NCBI RefSeq assembly: GCF_014652135.1
Contig: NZ_BMYF01000018.1
Location: forward strand, 70,021 to 108,207
Direction of reading: 5' to 3'
Length of the DNA stretch: 38,187 nt
Source: Mongoliitalea lutea
Lineage (GTDB): Bacteria > Bacteroidota > Bacteroidia > Cytophagales > Cyclobacteriaceae
In this document: piece by piece, positions 30,912-38,187 of the stretch
Numbering within the stretch: position 1 is the stretch's first letter
How the letters are laid out: every line of letters begins with the position of its first letter
Program-made: the position numbers and the translations under genes
The notes under the pieces: generated by a model
Seen by the model: the letters and a program-made list of their open reading frames with translations, nothing else
The model's database searches: none
Told to the model about the DNA's origin: nothing

Positions 30912-33164
30912 TTATACGATTCGGAGCTTTGCAAAGCTAAGTAATAATACCTTTTCTCCAAAATTATCAAATACAATCGTGGCTTTCTTGTTGATTCCTT
31001 CTATTTCAATCTTTTGCACTAGGCCAAATCCAAACTTCGGATGCTCCACTTTCATGCCTTCCTGCAAGTTGTTGGTGTTGGATGGCTTGAAGTCTGGACT
31101 AGGGGTATGGACCTTTGCAGTGGTCATTGGTCTTACAGATGGATTTTTCTTGATTCCGATAAATCCTGAGCGTGGCTCAACAGATTCTGTACGGAGAGAG
31201 CCTGCTGGAGATGCTGTAAACCGTTTGTTGACTCGTATACAGCCTGAGTCTATTTCTTCCAAGAATCTACTGGGCTCACAATTCAGAAGTCGACCAAACC
31301 TGTAACGGGTCAATGCATAGGTTAAATACAATCGATCCATTGCACGGGTGGTGGCTACATAAAACAGCCTTCGTTCTTCTTCCAAATCTTCCCTGCTCTG
31401 CATCATCATTTGGGAAGGGAAAAGATCTTCCTCCATTCCCACCACAAAGACCTGCTTGAACTCCAGTCCTTTAGAAGAGTGGATGGTCATTAAGGTAACA
31501 GCATCTGTTTCATCCTTATCTCGGTCATTATCCGTTAAAAGCGCAATTTCCTGTAAGAAGGCTCCGAGATTTTTCTCTTCATTCTCAGGATTATCCACAT
31601 ATTCTTTGATGGCGTTTAGTAATTCCTGTACGTTTTCATAGCGATTAAGCCCTTCGATGGTTTTGTCCTCGTACAGATCTCTCAATAAACCAGATTGTTT
31701 GGCAACGCTGGATGCTACCTCATAGGCATCTTTTCGCTCCATTTCTATTCGGAAACTTTTGACCATGGTGGCAAAGTCGTCCACAGAGTTAGCAGCCCTT
31801 CCACTTAAAAATGAATTGGCATTGGTCACGACCTCCCACAAGGGAATATCATGTTCGTAAGCGGCCACAAGAATTTTTTCTACTGTTGTATCACCTATGC
31901 CTCTTTTGGGATAATTGATGACCCGTTTGAAAGCTTCCTCATCGTCATGGTTGACAACAAACCGCAGGTAAGCCATCAAATCTTTGATTTCTTTGCGCTG
32001 ATAGAAAGAAAGACCACCGACGATTTTGTAGGTGATGTTCATTTTTCTCAAGGCTTCCTCTATCGCCCGTGACTGGGAGTTGGTGCGGTAGAGTACTGCA
32101 AAATCACTGTTGTGTAGCTTTTTGTTATTTTTTTCTTCAAAAATAGTTGTAGCTACCATTCTGCCTTCTTCGTTGTCCGAACTCGCTTTCATCAACTCGA
32201 TTTGGTCACCTTCTTGATTTTGGGTCCAGACAGTTTTTTTAAGTTGGGCTTTATTTTTGGCGATGATGCTGTTGGCAGCATGTACAATATTTTTTGTAGA
32301 GCGGTAGTTTTGCTCCAGTTTGACCACAAATAAATCCGGGTAATCCCGTTCAAAATTCAGGATGTTTTGGATATCTGCTCCACGGAAAGCATAGATACTT
32401 TGAGCATCATCACCCACAACACAGATGTTTTGATGAACGGCCGCCAGTTTTTTGGTGATCAGGTACTGGGAGACGTTGGTGTCCTGAAACTCATCTACCA
32501 TCACATATTTAAACCGCTGCTGGTATTTATTGAGCACATCCAAATGGTCTCTGAAGAGAACATTGGTATTGAATAGTAGGTCATCAAAGTCCATCGCCCC
32601 TGATTTGAAAAGCCTTTTTTGATAGGTTCTGTAGATTTCTCCCATTCGGGGCTTCATGGCTGCATCATCATCGGCTTTAATGTAGGGGTCGTTGAGATAA
32701 GTTTCCCAAGAAACTAACCGGTTTTTTGCTCCTGAAATCCGAGCTAGAACCGTGTTAGGCTTGTACACTTTATCGTCCAACTTCATTTCTTTGACGATGG
32801 TACGAATGAGTGATTTGCTATCGTCTGTATCGTAAATGCTGAAGTTGCTTGGATAGCCGATTTTGTCAGCTTCTACCCGGAGAATTTTGGCGAAGATGGA
32901 GTGAAAAGTTCCCATCCATGTATTGCGAGCCTCTAAACCGATGAGTTTCTCAATCCTATGCTTCATCTCGGCAGCTGCCTTGTTGGTAAAAGTAAGCGAC
33001 AGGATGTTAAAGGCATCTATTCCTTTGGCATGAATGAGGTGTGCGATTCTATAGGTAAGTACTCGTGTTTTGCCCGAACCTGCACCTGCAATAATCATCA
33101 CTGGGCCATCGGTGTGTTCTACAGCTTCTCGTTGTGGGGGATTCAGTCCTTTTAAATAGTCCAT
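30912..33164 (-). CDS. UvrD/PcrA-type superfamily 1 DNA helicase
   Basis: A 750-residue 3'-5' helicase. Motifs in order: Walker A GAGSGKTR (about residues 26-33), TFTNKAA, the Walker B VDEFQDT, GDDAQSIYAFRG, QNYRS, VTLMTIHSSKGLEF and VATTRAMDRL. These place it in the PcrA/UvrD group, used in nucleotide excision repair, mismatch repair and removal of RecA filaments. The C-terminus ends with an RNA-polymerase-binding-like tudor segment (VEHPKFGFGLVQKIE), as in PcrA. It is upstream of the DUF4290 gene by 54 bp on the same strand, and the LpxL-like gene precedes it. Confidence 0.95.
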   Translation of the reverse strand: MDYLKGLNPPQREAVEHTDGPVMIIAGAGSGKTRVLTYRIAHLIHAKGIDAFNILSLTFTNKAAAEMKHRIEKLIGLEARNTWMGTFHSIFAKILRVEADKIGYPSNFSIYDTDDSKSLIRTIVKEMKLDDKVYKPNTVLARISGAKNRLVSWETYLNDPYIKADDDAAMKPRMGEIYRTYQKRLFKSGAMDFDDLLFNTNVLFRDHLDVLNKYQQRFKYVMVDEFQDTNVSQYLITKKLAAVHQNICVVGDDAQSIYAFRGADIQNILNFERDYPDLFVVKLEQNYRSTKNIVHAANSIIAKNKAQLKKTVWTQNQEGDQIELMKASSDNEEGRMVATTIFEEKNNKKLHNSDFAVLYRTNSQSRAIEEALRKMNITYKIVGGLSFYQRKEIKDLMAYLRFVVNHDDEEAFKRVINYPKRGIGDTTVEKILVAAYEHDIPLWEVVTNANSFLSGRAANSVDDFATMVKSFRIEMERKDAYEVASSVAKQSGLLRDLYEDKTIEGLNRYENVQELLNAIKEYVDNPENEEKNLGAFLQEIALLTDNDRDKDETDAVTLMTIHSSKGLEFKQVFVVGMEEDLFPSQMMMQSREDLEEERRLFYVATTRAMDRLYLTYALTRYRFGRLLNCEPSRFLEEIDSGCIRVNKRFTASPAGSLRTESVEPRSGFIGIKKNPSVRPMTTAKVHTPSPDFKPSNTNNLQEGMKVEHPKFGFGLVQKIEIEGINKKATIVFDNFGEKVLLLSFAKLRIV

Positions 33165-33206
33165 GCTTCTTTTTTATCCAACAGGCTTCAAATTTAGGGA
33201 TTTTTT

Positions 33207-34055
33207 TTACTCTGCCTTTTTCCACTTCCAACGATTATGACTCCACAGGTAAATTTCAGGTTGTTCTCGAATATTATTTTCCAAAAGCTCAATGAACTGA
33301 TCCGTGATGCTGTGTTCTAGTTTATCAGAAAAAGGAGGACTGTCCATCAATTCATAACGAAATACATAATGTCCTCTTTTGGGTTTGGATACGTGGGCAT
33401 ATAATACCGGGTGATTAAATCGCTTGGCGAGTTTTTCAGCTCCTTCGAAAAACGCTGTATCTCTACCCATAAATTCCCTCCAATAGCGGATATCCCGATT
33501 GCCGGGGCGTTGGTCGGCTGCTAGTACGATCATGCGTGGTTGGTTTCGCTTACGGAGATAATCCCGTTGGAAACTGTCTTTTTCCACCATCTGCCCTCCA
33601 AAGCGTGTACGAATGATCATCATGAGTTTTTCAAAAAATGCATTGCTGACTTTGGTGTACACCACATCTACCCGATTGTCAATGTTGGCCATCATTTGCA
33701 GCAAATGCCACTCCCAATTGAAAAAGTGTCCGGTCATGCCAATCAATACTTCTCCTTTTTCAATATGACTTGTGACAATTTCTGAGTGGATGATTTGAAC
33801 TCTTCTATTAAACTCCTCTTTGCTCATTGAGTAGGCTTTAATGATTTCTGCAAAGGAGTCGGTAAGATTTCTAAAAAATGCCTTGGCTATCCGATGATGC
33901 TCTTGAGCTGTTTTTTCAGGAAAGGCCTCTTGTATATTGGTAAGGATGACTTTTTGTCGGTATTTCAAAACATGGTATCCTAATAGATATACTCCATCAC
34001 TGAGGATGTAAAGCAGTGAAAGGGGCAATAATGAAAGTAGTTTGAAGAAAATCAT
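33207..34055 (-). CDS. LpxL-like lipid A acyltransferase
   Basis: A 282-residue membrane-bound acyltransferase of the LABLAT/HtrB group, which adds a secondary acyl chain to lipid A precursors. One N-terminal membrane segment (residues 2-22) precedes the catalytic motif HFFNWEW (H-x4-E), and the motif with LAADQRPG and the later FFEGAEKLAKRFNHPVLYA match the family. The start is taken at the ATG at 34055 (MIFFKLLSLLPL), because the frame upstream to 34145 has no resemblance to this family. Divergent from the sigma factor gene. Confidence 0.85.
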   Translation of the reverse strand: MIFFKLLSLLPLSLLYILSDGVYLLGYHVLKYRQKVILTNIQEAFPEKTAQEHHRIAKAFFRNLTDSFAEIIKAYSMSKEEFNRRVQIIHSEIVTSHIEKGEVLIGMTGHFFNWEWHLLQMMANIDNRVDVVYTKVSNAFFEKLMMIIRTRFGGQMVEKDSFQRDYLRKRNQPRMIVLAADQRPGNRDIRYWREFMGRDTAFFEGAEKLAKRFNHPVLYAHVSKPKRGHYVFRYELMDSPPFSDKLEHSITDQFIELLENNIREQPEIYLWSHNRWKWKKAE

Positions 34056-34163
34056 GCCTTTTTGACAAGGGAATTGGATACAATTTTCAAAATAAACCAA
34101 AAGCCTCGACTTTATTCCAAAAATAGTAGCTATAAATTCGCCCATTGATTACTTTTGAACTTT

Positions 34164-34757
34164 ATGTCTGAAGTACAGAGAAAAAAATATTCGGATCAGG
34201 AGAAAAATAGAATTTTCGACCAGGAGTTTATGCCTCACATAGACTCCATGTACAATTTTGCTTTTCGACTGACTTTTGATGAAGACGATGCCAAAGATCT
34301 GGTGCAGGATACCTATCTCAAAGCGTATCGGTTTATCAACTCCTTTGAGCAGGGCACCAATGCCAAGGCTTGGTTGTTTCGTATTTTGAAGAATTCCTTC
34401 ATCAACGATTACCGCAAAAAAAGTAAGCAACCAGCCAAAGTTGACTATCAGGAGGTAGAAACGTATTACAACTCTGATGATGTGGATTACAGCAGTACCA
34501 CAGATTTAAGAGCTGATATGGTGAAGGATATGCTGGGAGATGAAATCTCCAATGCCCTAAATAGTTTGGCGGTGGATTTCCGTACCGTTATCATTCTATG
34601 TGACCTTGAAGGCTTTACTTACGAGGAAATGGCAAAGATTTTGGACATCCCAATCGGTACGGTAAGATCAAGATTGCACAGAGCGAGGAACTTATTAAAG
34701 GAGAAATTACGTTCCTATGCACAGACCATGGGGTACAATACGGATGAGGAGGAATAA
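34164..34757 (+). CDS. ECF-type RNA polymerase sigma factor
   Basis: A 197-residue sigma-70-family ECF protein. Region 2 spans about residues 20-90, with DAKDLVQDTYLKAYRF and KAWLFRILKNSFINDYRK, and region 4 spans about 130-185, with TVIILCDLEGFTYEEMAKIL and GTVRSRLHRAR. It probably responds to a stress signal through the zinc-type anti-sigma protein next to it. The start is ATG 34164, a TACTTTTG box lies just upstream (34150-34157) and would give an almost leaderless transcript. The N-terminal part up to residue 12 is basic. Confidence 0.95.
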   Translation: MSEVQRKKYSDQEKNRIFDQEFMPHIDSMYNFAFRLTFDEDDAKDLVQDTYLKAYRFINSFEQGTNAKAWLFRILKNSFINDYRKKSKQPAKVDYQEVETYYNSDDVDYSSTTDLRADMVKDMLGDEISNALNSLAVDFRTVIILCDLEGFTYEEMAKILDIPIGTVRSRLHRARNLLKEKLRSYAQTMGYNTDEEE

Positions 34758-34818
34758 TTGCTCCTGAATAAGAACGGGATATCAGTTGGATTAAGAGTAT
34801 AAGATTATATAGTTTACA

Positions 34819-35091
34819 ATGGAGTCAAATTCATCATCGGCAGGAGATAAGAAAATCACGTGTGCTGAACAGAGTAAATGTTTTCAGCTACTGGAGAGTA
34901 TTCTGGACGGGGAAAATATCCCTGAGGCCGATAAAATCGTGAAGGAAAAGTTAGAAAAGTGCGAGCCGTGTTACAGGCATTTTCACTTAGAAAAAGCTAT
35001 AAAAGAGCTTTTACAGACAAAGTGCTGCTCTCAAATTACCCCTTCGGACCTTTTCGAAAACATTCGCAAAAATATTCAAGAAATAAAATAA
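34819..35091 (+). CDS. Small zinc-binding anti-sigma factor
   Basis: A 90-residue cytoplasmic protein with the order of an RsrA/ChrR-like ZAS anti-sigma factor: Cys15, Cys21, a helix with ILDGEN, then CEPC (Cys48, Cys51) followed by HFH and a C-terminal helix with KELLQTKCC (Cys69, Cys70). It is encoded 62 bp after the sigma gene and so is its likely partner. In the usual ZAS motif a His sits at the fourth place before the first Cys (HLEKC); here it is KLEKC, so the zinc site may use His54 or His56 or may not bind zinc in the usual way. Redox sensing by the Cys pair 69/70 is possible. Confidence 0.75.
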   Translation: MESNSSSAGDKKITCAEQSKCFQLLESILDGENIPEADKIVKEKLEKCEPCYRHFHLEKAIKELLQTKCCSQITPSDLFENIRKNIQEIK

Positions 35092-35096
35092 GCACT

Positions 35097-35669
35097 ATGG
35101 GTTCTGGTAAAGCCATTATTTTTTCAGCTCCATCAGGGTCTGGTAAGACCACAATAGTCAGGCATTTATTGACTAAATTTCCAAATATCGGTTTTTCTAT
35201 TTCGGCCTCTACCCGTGATAGACGGGGGAGAACAGAGCAACATGGAAAAGATTATTATTTTTTGTCCCCAGAGGAATTCAAGCAAAAGATTGATGAGGAT
35301 GCGTTTATAGAATGGGAGGAAGTCTATGAAGGCAACTTTTATGGAACATTAAAAGAAGAAATTCAGCGATTATGGGATAGTGGCAAACATGTCATTTTTG
35401 ATGTGGATGTCAAAGGTGGGCTAAATCTAAAAAAGTATTTTGGAGATAAGGCCTTGGCTATCTTTGTTAAAGTGCCTTCTATGGAAGTGTTGACAGATCG
35501 CTTGAAAGACCGTGGCACGGAATCAGAAGAAAGTTTGTCCAGACGTTTGTTCAAAGCAAAGTTTGAGATGACTTTTGAAGATAAATTTGATGTCGTTATT
35601 GTCAATGACTATCGTGAAAAGTCCTTCCAGGAAGCTGAAAAGCTCGTAGGAGATTTTCTAAAAGATTAA
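35097..35669 (+). CDS. gmk: Guanylate kinase
   Basis: Makes GDP from GMP and ATP, essential for nucleotide recycling. The P-loop reads [10 protein letters not shown] (residues 10-19), followed by [21 protein letters not shown] for the GMP-binding part and IFDVDVKGG for the conserved core; the length of 190 is normal. The start is the ATG at 35097, 5 bp after the anti-sigma stop. A longer frame that begins inside the anti-sigma gene is an artefact of frame overlap. It is co-transcribed with nadD downstream. Confidence 0.95.
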   Translation: MGSGKAIIFSAPSGSGKTTIVRHLLTKFPNIGFSISASTRDRRGRTEQHGKDYYFLSPEEFKQKIDEDAFIEWEEVYEGNFYGTLKEEIQRLWDSGKHVIFDVDVKGGLNLKKYFGDKALAIFVKVPSMEVLTDRLKDRGTESEESLSRRLFKAKFEMTFEDKFDVVIVNDYREKSFQEAEKLVGDFLKD

Positions 35670-35680
35670 TACTAAAAGCT

Positions 35681-36247
35681 TTGAAAATTGGATTATTTTT
35701 CGGATCTTTTAATCCTGTTCACATAGGGCATCTCATTATTGCCGATGCCATGAAGAGTAGGACAGATTTGGATGAGGTTTGGTTTGTAGTCAGTCCTCAA
35801 AATCCTTTTAAGAAGCAAAAAACATTACTTCACGAACATGATCGGCTAAAGATGGTAGAGCTCGCCATCGCCGATCATTTCTTTTTTAAGGCAAGTGATG
35901 TGGAGTTCCGGATGCCCAAGCCTAGCTATACGATTGATACACTTACCTATCTTTCTGATAAATATCCGCAGCACGAATTCCGCTTGATCATAGGGGGAGA
36001 TAACCTGACGCATTTTCATAAGTGGAAAAATTATGAGCAGATTCTAGAGCATTATGGCTTGTATGTGTACCCAAGGCCGGGAGAAACTAAACAATGGGAC
36101 CATCCTAATATCCAACTAGTGGAAGCGCCTCTAATGGATATATCCGCTACCTACATCCGAGATTGCATCAAAAAAGGTCTTTCGGTAAAATACTTGCTTC
36201 CAACCGATGTGGAAGCGTATATTTTAGATAGAAAATTGTTTCTGTAG
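35681..36247 (+). CDS. nadD: Nicotinate-nucleotide adenylyltransferase
   Basis: Adenylates nicotinate mononucleotide in NAD synthesis. The nucleotidyltransferase signature GSFNPVHIGH (residues 8-17) and the C-terminal ISATYIRD (the SxxxxR motif) are present; 188 residues is normal. The start codon is TTG at 35681 (the protein begins KIGLFFGSFNP), since no ATG or GTG lies near. It follows gmk by 11 bp. It converges with the leftward redoxin gene at 36263. Confidence 0.95.
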   Translation: MKIGLFFGSFNPVHIGHLIIADAMKSRTDLDEVWFVVSPQNPFKKQKTLLHEHDRLKMVELAIADHFFFKASDVEFRMPKPSYTIDTLTYLSDKYPQHEFRLIIGGDNLTHFHKWKNYEQILEHYGLYVYPRPGETKQWDHPNIQLVEAPLMDISATYIRDCIKKGLSVKYLLPTDVEAYILDRKLFL

Positions 36248-36262
36248 TCTTTAGCAAAATTT

Positions 36263-36829
36263 TTAAATAGTTTCACTTAAATCACTTTTGTATTTTTCAA
36301 TTATTGTCGAATTGTAAAGAGGATGACCAAAAAATTTAATGTTGTTATTTTTATCAAGTAGAAAGGTGCGACGATTTCTATCGGTAGTAAGTAAATCATT
36401 TGTGTTTTCGAATGTATAAGCTTCATCCCATAGAATTATGCCCTTCACATCAATAGATGGCTCAAAATGCCTTAAAAAATATATTGAATCTGCTGCTGGA
36501 ACATTCAATACATAAATTGTTTGAGCAAGTATATTTTCTTTTGTGATCTCTCGAAATAAAATGTCAGCTTGGTTGAGGTCATTTATAACACATTTCATGC
36601 AAACTCCATCTACGATTGAGACGATTTTCTTTTTGTGCATAGCTAGGTTTAAAACCGAATCACTAGCATACAATTTACCTTTAGCCAAATATTTTAATTC
36701 GGGATTAAAATGTACCTTAGATTGTTCAGATTCGGCTAAGGAAGTAATATCTTTCTTACTGTCACAAGCAAAACAAGATAACGAAATTACTATGGGGAAT
36801 ATAAATACCTGAATTATAAATTTAATCAT
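36263..36829 (-). CDS. CxxC redoxin-like lipoprotein of the peptide locus
   Basis: A 188-residue protein with an N-terminal signal/lipoprotein segment (hydrophobic to residue 18, then SCFACDSKK; lipidated Cys 19 or 22). The mature part contains VDGVCMKCV (Cys77 and Cys80), the CxxC of a thioredoxin-fold active site, and later segments of a thioredoxin/TlpA fold (TIYVLNVPAAD, IILWDEAY, RRTFLLDKNNNIKFFGHP). The ATG at 36829 overlaps the stop of the beta-propeller gene by 8 bp. It may redox-process or receive the Cys-rich peptide encoded two genes upstream, but this is an inference from position. Confidence 0.6.
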   Translation of the reverse strand: MIKFIIQVFIFPIVISLSCFACDSKKDITSLAESEQSKVHFNPELKYLAKGKLYASDSVLNLAMHKKKIVSIVDGVCMKCVINDLNQADILFREITKENILAQTIYVLNVPAADSIYFLRHFEPSIDVKGIILWDEAYTFENTNDLLTTDRNRRTFLLDKNNNIKFFGHPLYNSTIIEKYKSDLSETI

Positions 36830-37838
36830 AATTAAAATATCCGATTTGGTTTTCACGATCGCTGAAACTGCAAATAATTCGCTTATTATCTTCATCCACC
36901 ACGAAGGAGATAATCCCATATTCAGTCTCTACAACTTTTTCTAGTTTGCCATTAAGATTAAAGAATAGTAGCTTACTTGGCTCAATACTTTTTGGTCTCT
37001 TGTTTTTATCTCTTTTAAAGGCTGGCTTTCCTGAGTATGAAACGATAATATAATTCTCTGTAATATTTATGGGACCAAAGAAATGCAAATTTTTATTTTC
37101 TTCACTCATTTCATGTTTCCCAATGATGTTGAACTGTAAAGCCCCGTCTTGGTTAAAAATACTTAGGATATCATAATTGATGTATGATAGAGCCATTAGT
37201 GATTGATGTTGAGAATATGTAAAGAAGGCATTAGTCCTCTTACCATCTAATTCTGGATGTTCATAACCAAATTTTTCAGTTTTATTTCTTTTTAAATCCC
37301 ATTTTCCCAACGCTACTCTGAAAGTGCCACTACTTAGAACTTCTACTCCTGAGCCTACTGCCAGACTATCTGAAATTACATTGAAACGAGTCAGGAAAAA
37401 ATCATTGGTTATTGGAATGGAAAAACTTGGTTTATATTCATTATCAGCAATTAACGAGTCAATTTCAAATTTAAATAATTGCAACTTTGCAAAATCAGGC
37501 ATCCAAAATTCTTTATTGTTGTGGCTTTTCGCAATTTCTCCTATTCTTATTATTTCACCTGGACCTTCTCCTAATTCGCAAGTTTTTGTGATATAATTTA
37601 AGGTATTTTTATTATAGATTTGGATTCCTTTTCCCGTTGATGTAGCTAAATCTGTAACAAAAAAGTAATCACCAATTAACGTGAGAATTGGGGCAGTTGT
37701 GATCTCTATGGTATTAAAATCTATAATTTTTTCTTTGATAGAGATAGTTTCCACACTATTTATATCAAACTTTTTCGTTGGATCTTTTGGTGAAGAGCAG
37801 GATAAGATGATTAATAATAGATAAAGATAAAATTTCAT
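36822..37838 (-). CDS. Six-bladed beta-propeller lipoprotein
   Basis: A 338-residue lipoprotein: signal peptide with IILSC (Cys14), then a domain rich in beta strands with the features of the Bacteroidota 6-bladed propeller family: LIGDYFFVTDLAT, YNKNTLNYITKTCELGEGPGEI and later FFNLNGKLEKVVETEYG. In other Bacteroidota, proteins of this type are often paired with short NVEALA-like peptides. It probably sits at the cell surface or in the periplasm and binds a ligand. It is followed by the redoxin gene in an 8-bp overlap and preceded 63 bp upstream by the small peptide gene. Confidence 0.75.
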   Translation of the reverse strand: MKFYLYLLLIILSCSSPKDPTKKFDINSVETISIKEKIIDFNTIEITTAPILTLIGDYFFVTDLATSTGKGIQIYNKNTLNYITKTCELGEGPGEIIRIGEIAKSHNNKEFWMPDFAKLQLFKFEIDSLIADNEYKPSFSIPITNDFFLTRFNVISDSLAVGSGVEVLSSGTFRVALGKWDLKRNKTEKFGYEHPELDGKRTNAFFTYSQHQSLMALSYINYDILSIFNQDGALQFNIIGKHEMSEENKNLHFFGPINITENYIIVSYSGKPAFKRDKNKRPKSIEPSKLLFFNLNGKLEKVVETEYGIISFVVDEDNKRIICSFSDRENQIGYFNYD

Positions 37839-37901
37839 AGAAGAGAGTTTAATAGTGTTATTAAAAAGATAGGTTTAAATAGTAGTCTATGGTAACATAG
37901 A

Positions 37902-38099
37902 CTACTGGATTTCTTCGTCATCCCAATTATATTCACTTAAGAACCAATAAAATGAATGGCAATAGCAACCAGTGTAACCTCTGACACATCCGTTTGGACA
38001 AGTTGATGACGCTTGTAGTTGATTAACACTACTCATCATCATTCCGCCTGCAACAAAAAGGATACAGGCTACTAAAGTAATTTTGATTTTTGAAAACAT
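37902..38099 (-). CDS. Secreted Cys-rich small peptide, NVEALA-like
   Basis: A 65-residue protein with a signal peptide (residues 1 to about 30, hydrophobic core at 7-24) and a short mature part of about 34 residues. Four Cys are present (34, 38, 45 and 47; CxxxC and CxC), with several aromatic residues (FYWF, YNW) and an acidic end (DDEEIQ). The pattern resembles the exported short peptides placed before beta-propeller lipoproteins in Bacteroidota, such as the NVEALA group, but the NVEALA motif itself is not present. It is the first gene of a presumed three-gene operon. A palindromic operator candidate lies upstream (38131-38145). Confidence 0.6.
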   Translation of the reverse strand: MFSKIKITLVACILFVAGGMMMSSVNQLQASSTCPNGCVRGYTGCYCHSFYWFLSEYNWDDEEIQ

Positions 38100-38130
38100 A
38101 AGTGTTGTTGTTTTAGTGAGTTGTCGTAGT

Positions 38131-38145
38131 AGGTAACTGTTACCT
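38131..38145. promoter_or_regulatory. Palindromic operator candidate upstream of the peptide gene
   Basis: AGGTAACTGTTACCT is a perfect 7-bp inverted repeat around one base, 32-46 bp before the start codon. A TTG about 10 bp further upstream on the minus strand could be the -33 box; the -7 box is weak. This suggests control by a dimeric regulator. Confidence 0.5.
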
Positions 38146-38187
38146 AATACACAATTTTTAAATATTGATGTTTTAATATATATATAT

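Noticed and set aside
34150-34157. TACTTTTG as firm promoter of the sigma factor gene
   Set aside because: No TTG or TTTG box stands 19-20 nt upstream, and the start codon would be almost at the transcription start; kept only as a comment.

Overview
The window looks like a chromosomal segment of a Bacteroidota bacterium, most likely order Cytophagales and family Cyclobacteriaceae (Algoriphagus-like). The support is the set of Bacteroidota-type families (DUF4290, DUF4834, lamin-tail surface protein with a FlgD-like C-terminus, single-cysteine DksA/TraR protein, BT4734-type primase), promoters that fit TTG/TTTG-N19-20-TAnnTTTG, and moderately AT-rich DNA with few Shine-Dalgarno sites. No taxonomic marker was searched, so genus is an inference.

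Layout. 1-946: a leftward membrane protein and CxxC redoxin pair, cut by the window edge. 947-2123: 1.2 kb without genes that holds an 11-bp poly-C tract, two ~205-bp direct repeats and a cluster of REP-like palindromes. 2124-10150: small membrane proteins, carB (without the C-terminal allosteric domain), a DUF4834 protein, a duplicated DUF4394 lipoprotein, a THUMP-like methyltransferase and asd. 10333-18117: a 1109-residue lamin-tail surface protein, a 51-residue basic protein, a dksA-like gene, scpB, a SprT-like gene, a Glu-rich mini-lipoprotein, der and era. 18424-18496: initiator tRNA-fMet.

18484-25084 is a 6.6-kb integrated element inserted in the 3' end of tRNA-fMet. A 16-bp att core is duplicated at both ends, and a 23-bp double GGGGACACTTT repeat lies just inside each end. 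It encodes a tyrosine integrase, a MerR/AlpA-like HTH protein, a RepA-type ATPase, a BT4734/VirE-type primase, a GRPKGAKNK-motif protein and several small unknown proteins. One of these, of 56 codons, is held in place by an ATGA overlap. There is no relaxase, capsid or terminase large subunit. A hairpin-rich repeat between the repA-like and primase genes recurs inverted ~2 kb away and is the best origin candidate. The gene order resembles that of phage satellites (int, alpA-like, replication, terS-like?), but this is a hypothesis. To the right of attR a diverged 55-nt tRNA-fMet 3' fragment and a third att-like copy, each followed by a terminator, suggest repeated use of this site.

25317-36247 is ordinary chromosome: two lipoproteins, an acetoacetate decarboxylase-like/SDR operon, a GxxExxY protein, then lpxL-like, uvrD/pcrA, DUF4290 and murA leftward, and an ECF sigma factor, zinc-type anti-sigma, gmk and nadD rightward. 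MurA has Asp in place of the usual active-site Cys, which predicts intrinsic fosfomycin resistance.

36263-38145 is the second accessory locus: an exported 65-residue peptide with four Cys, a six-bladed beta-propeller lipoprotein and a CxxC redoxin lipoprotein, preceded by a 15-bp palindromic operator candidate. Together with the element, it is the best candidate for an undescribed system.
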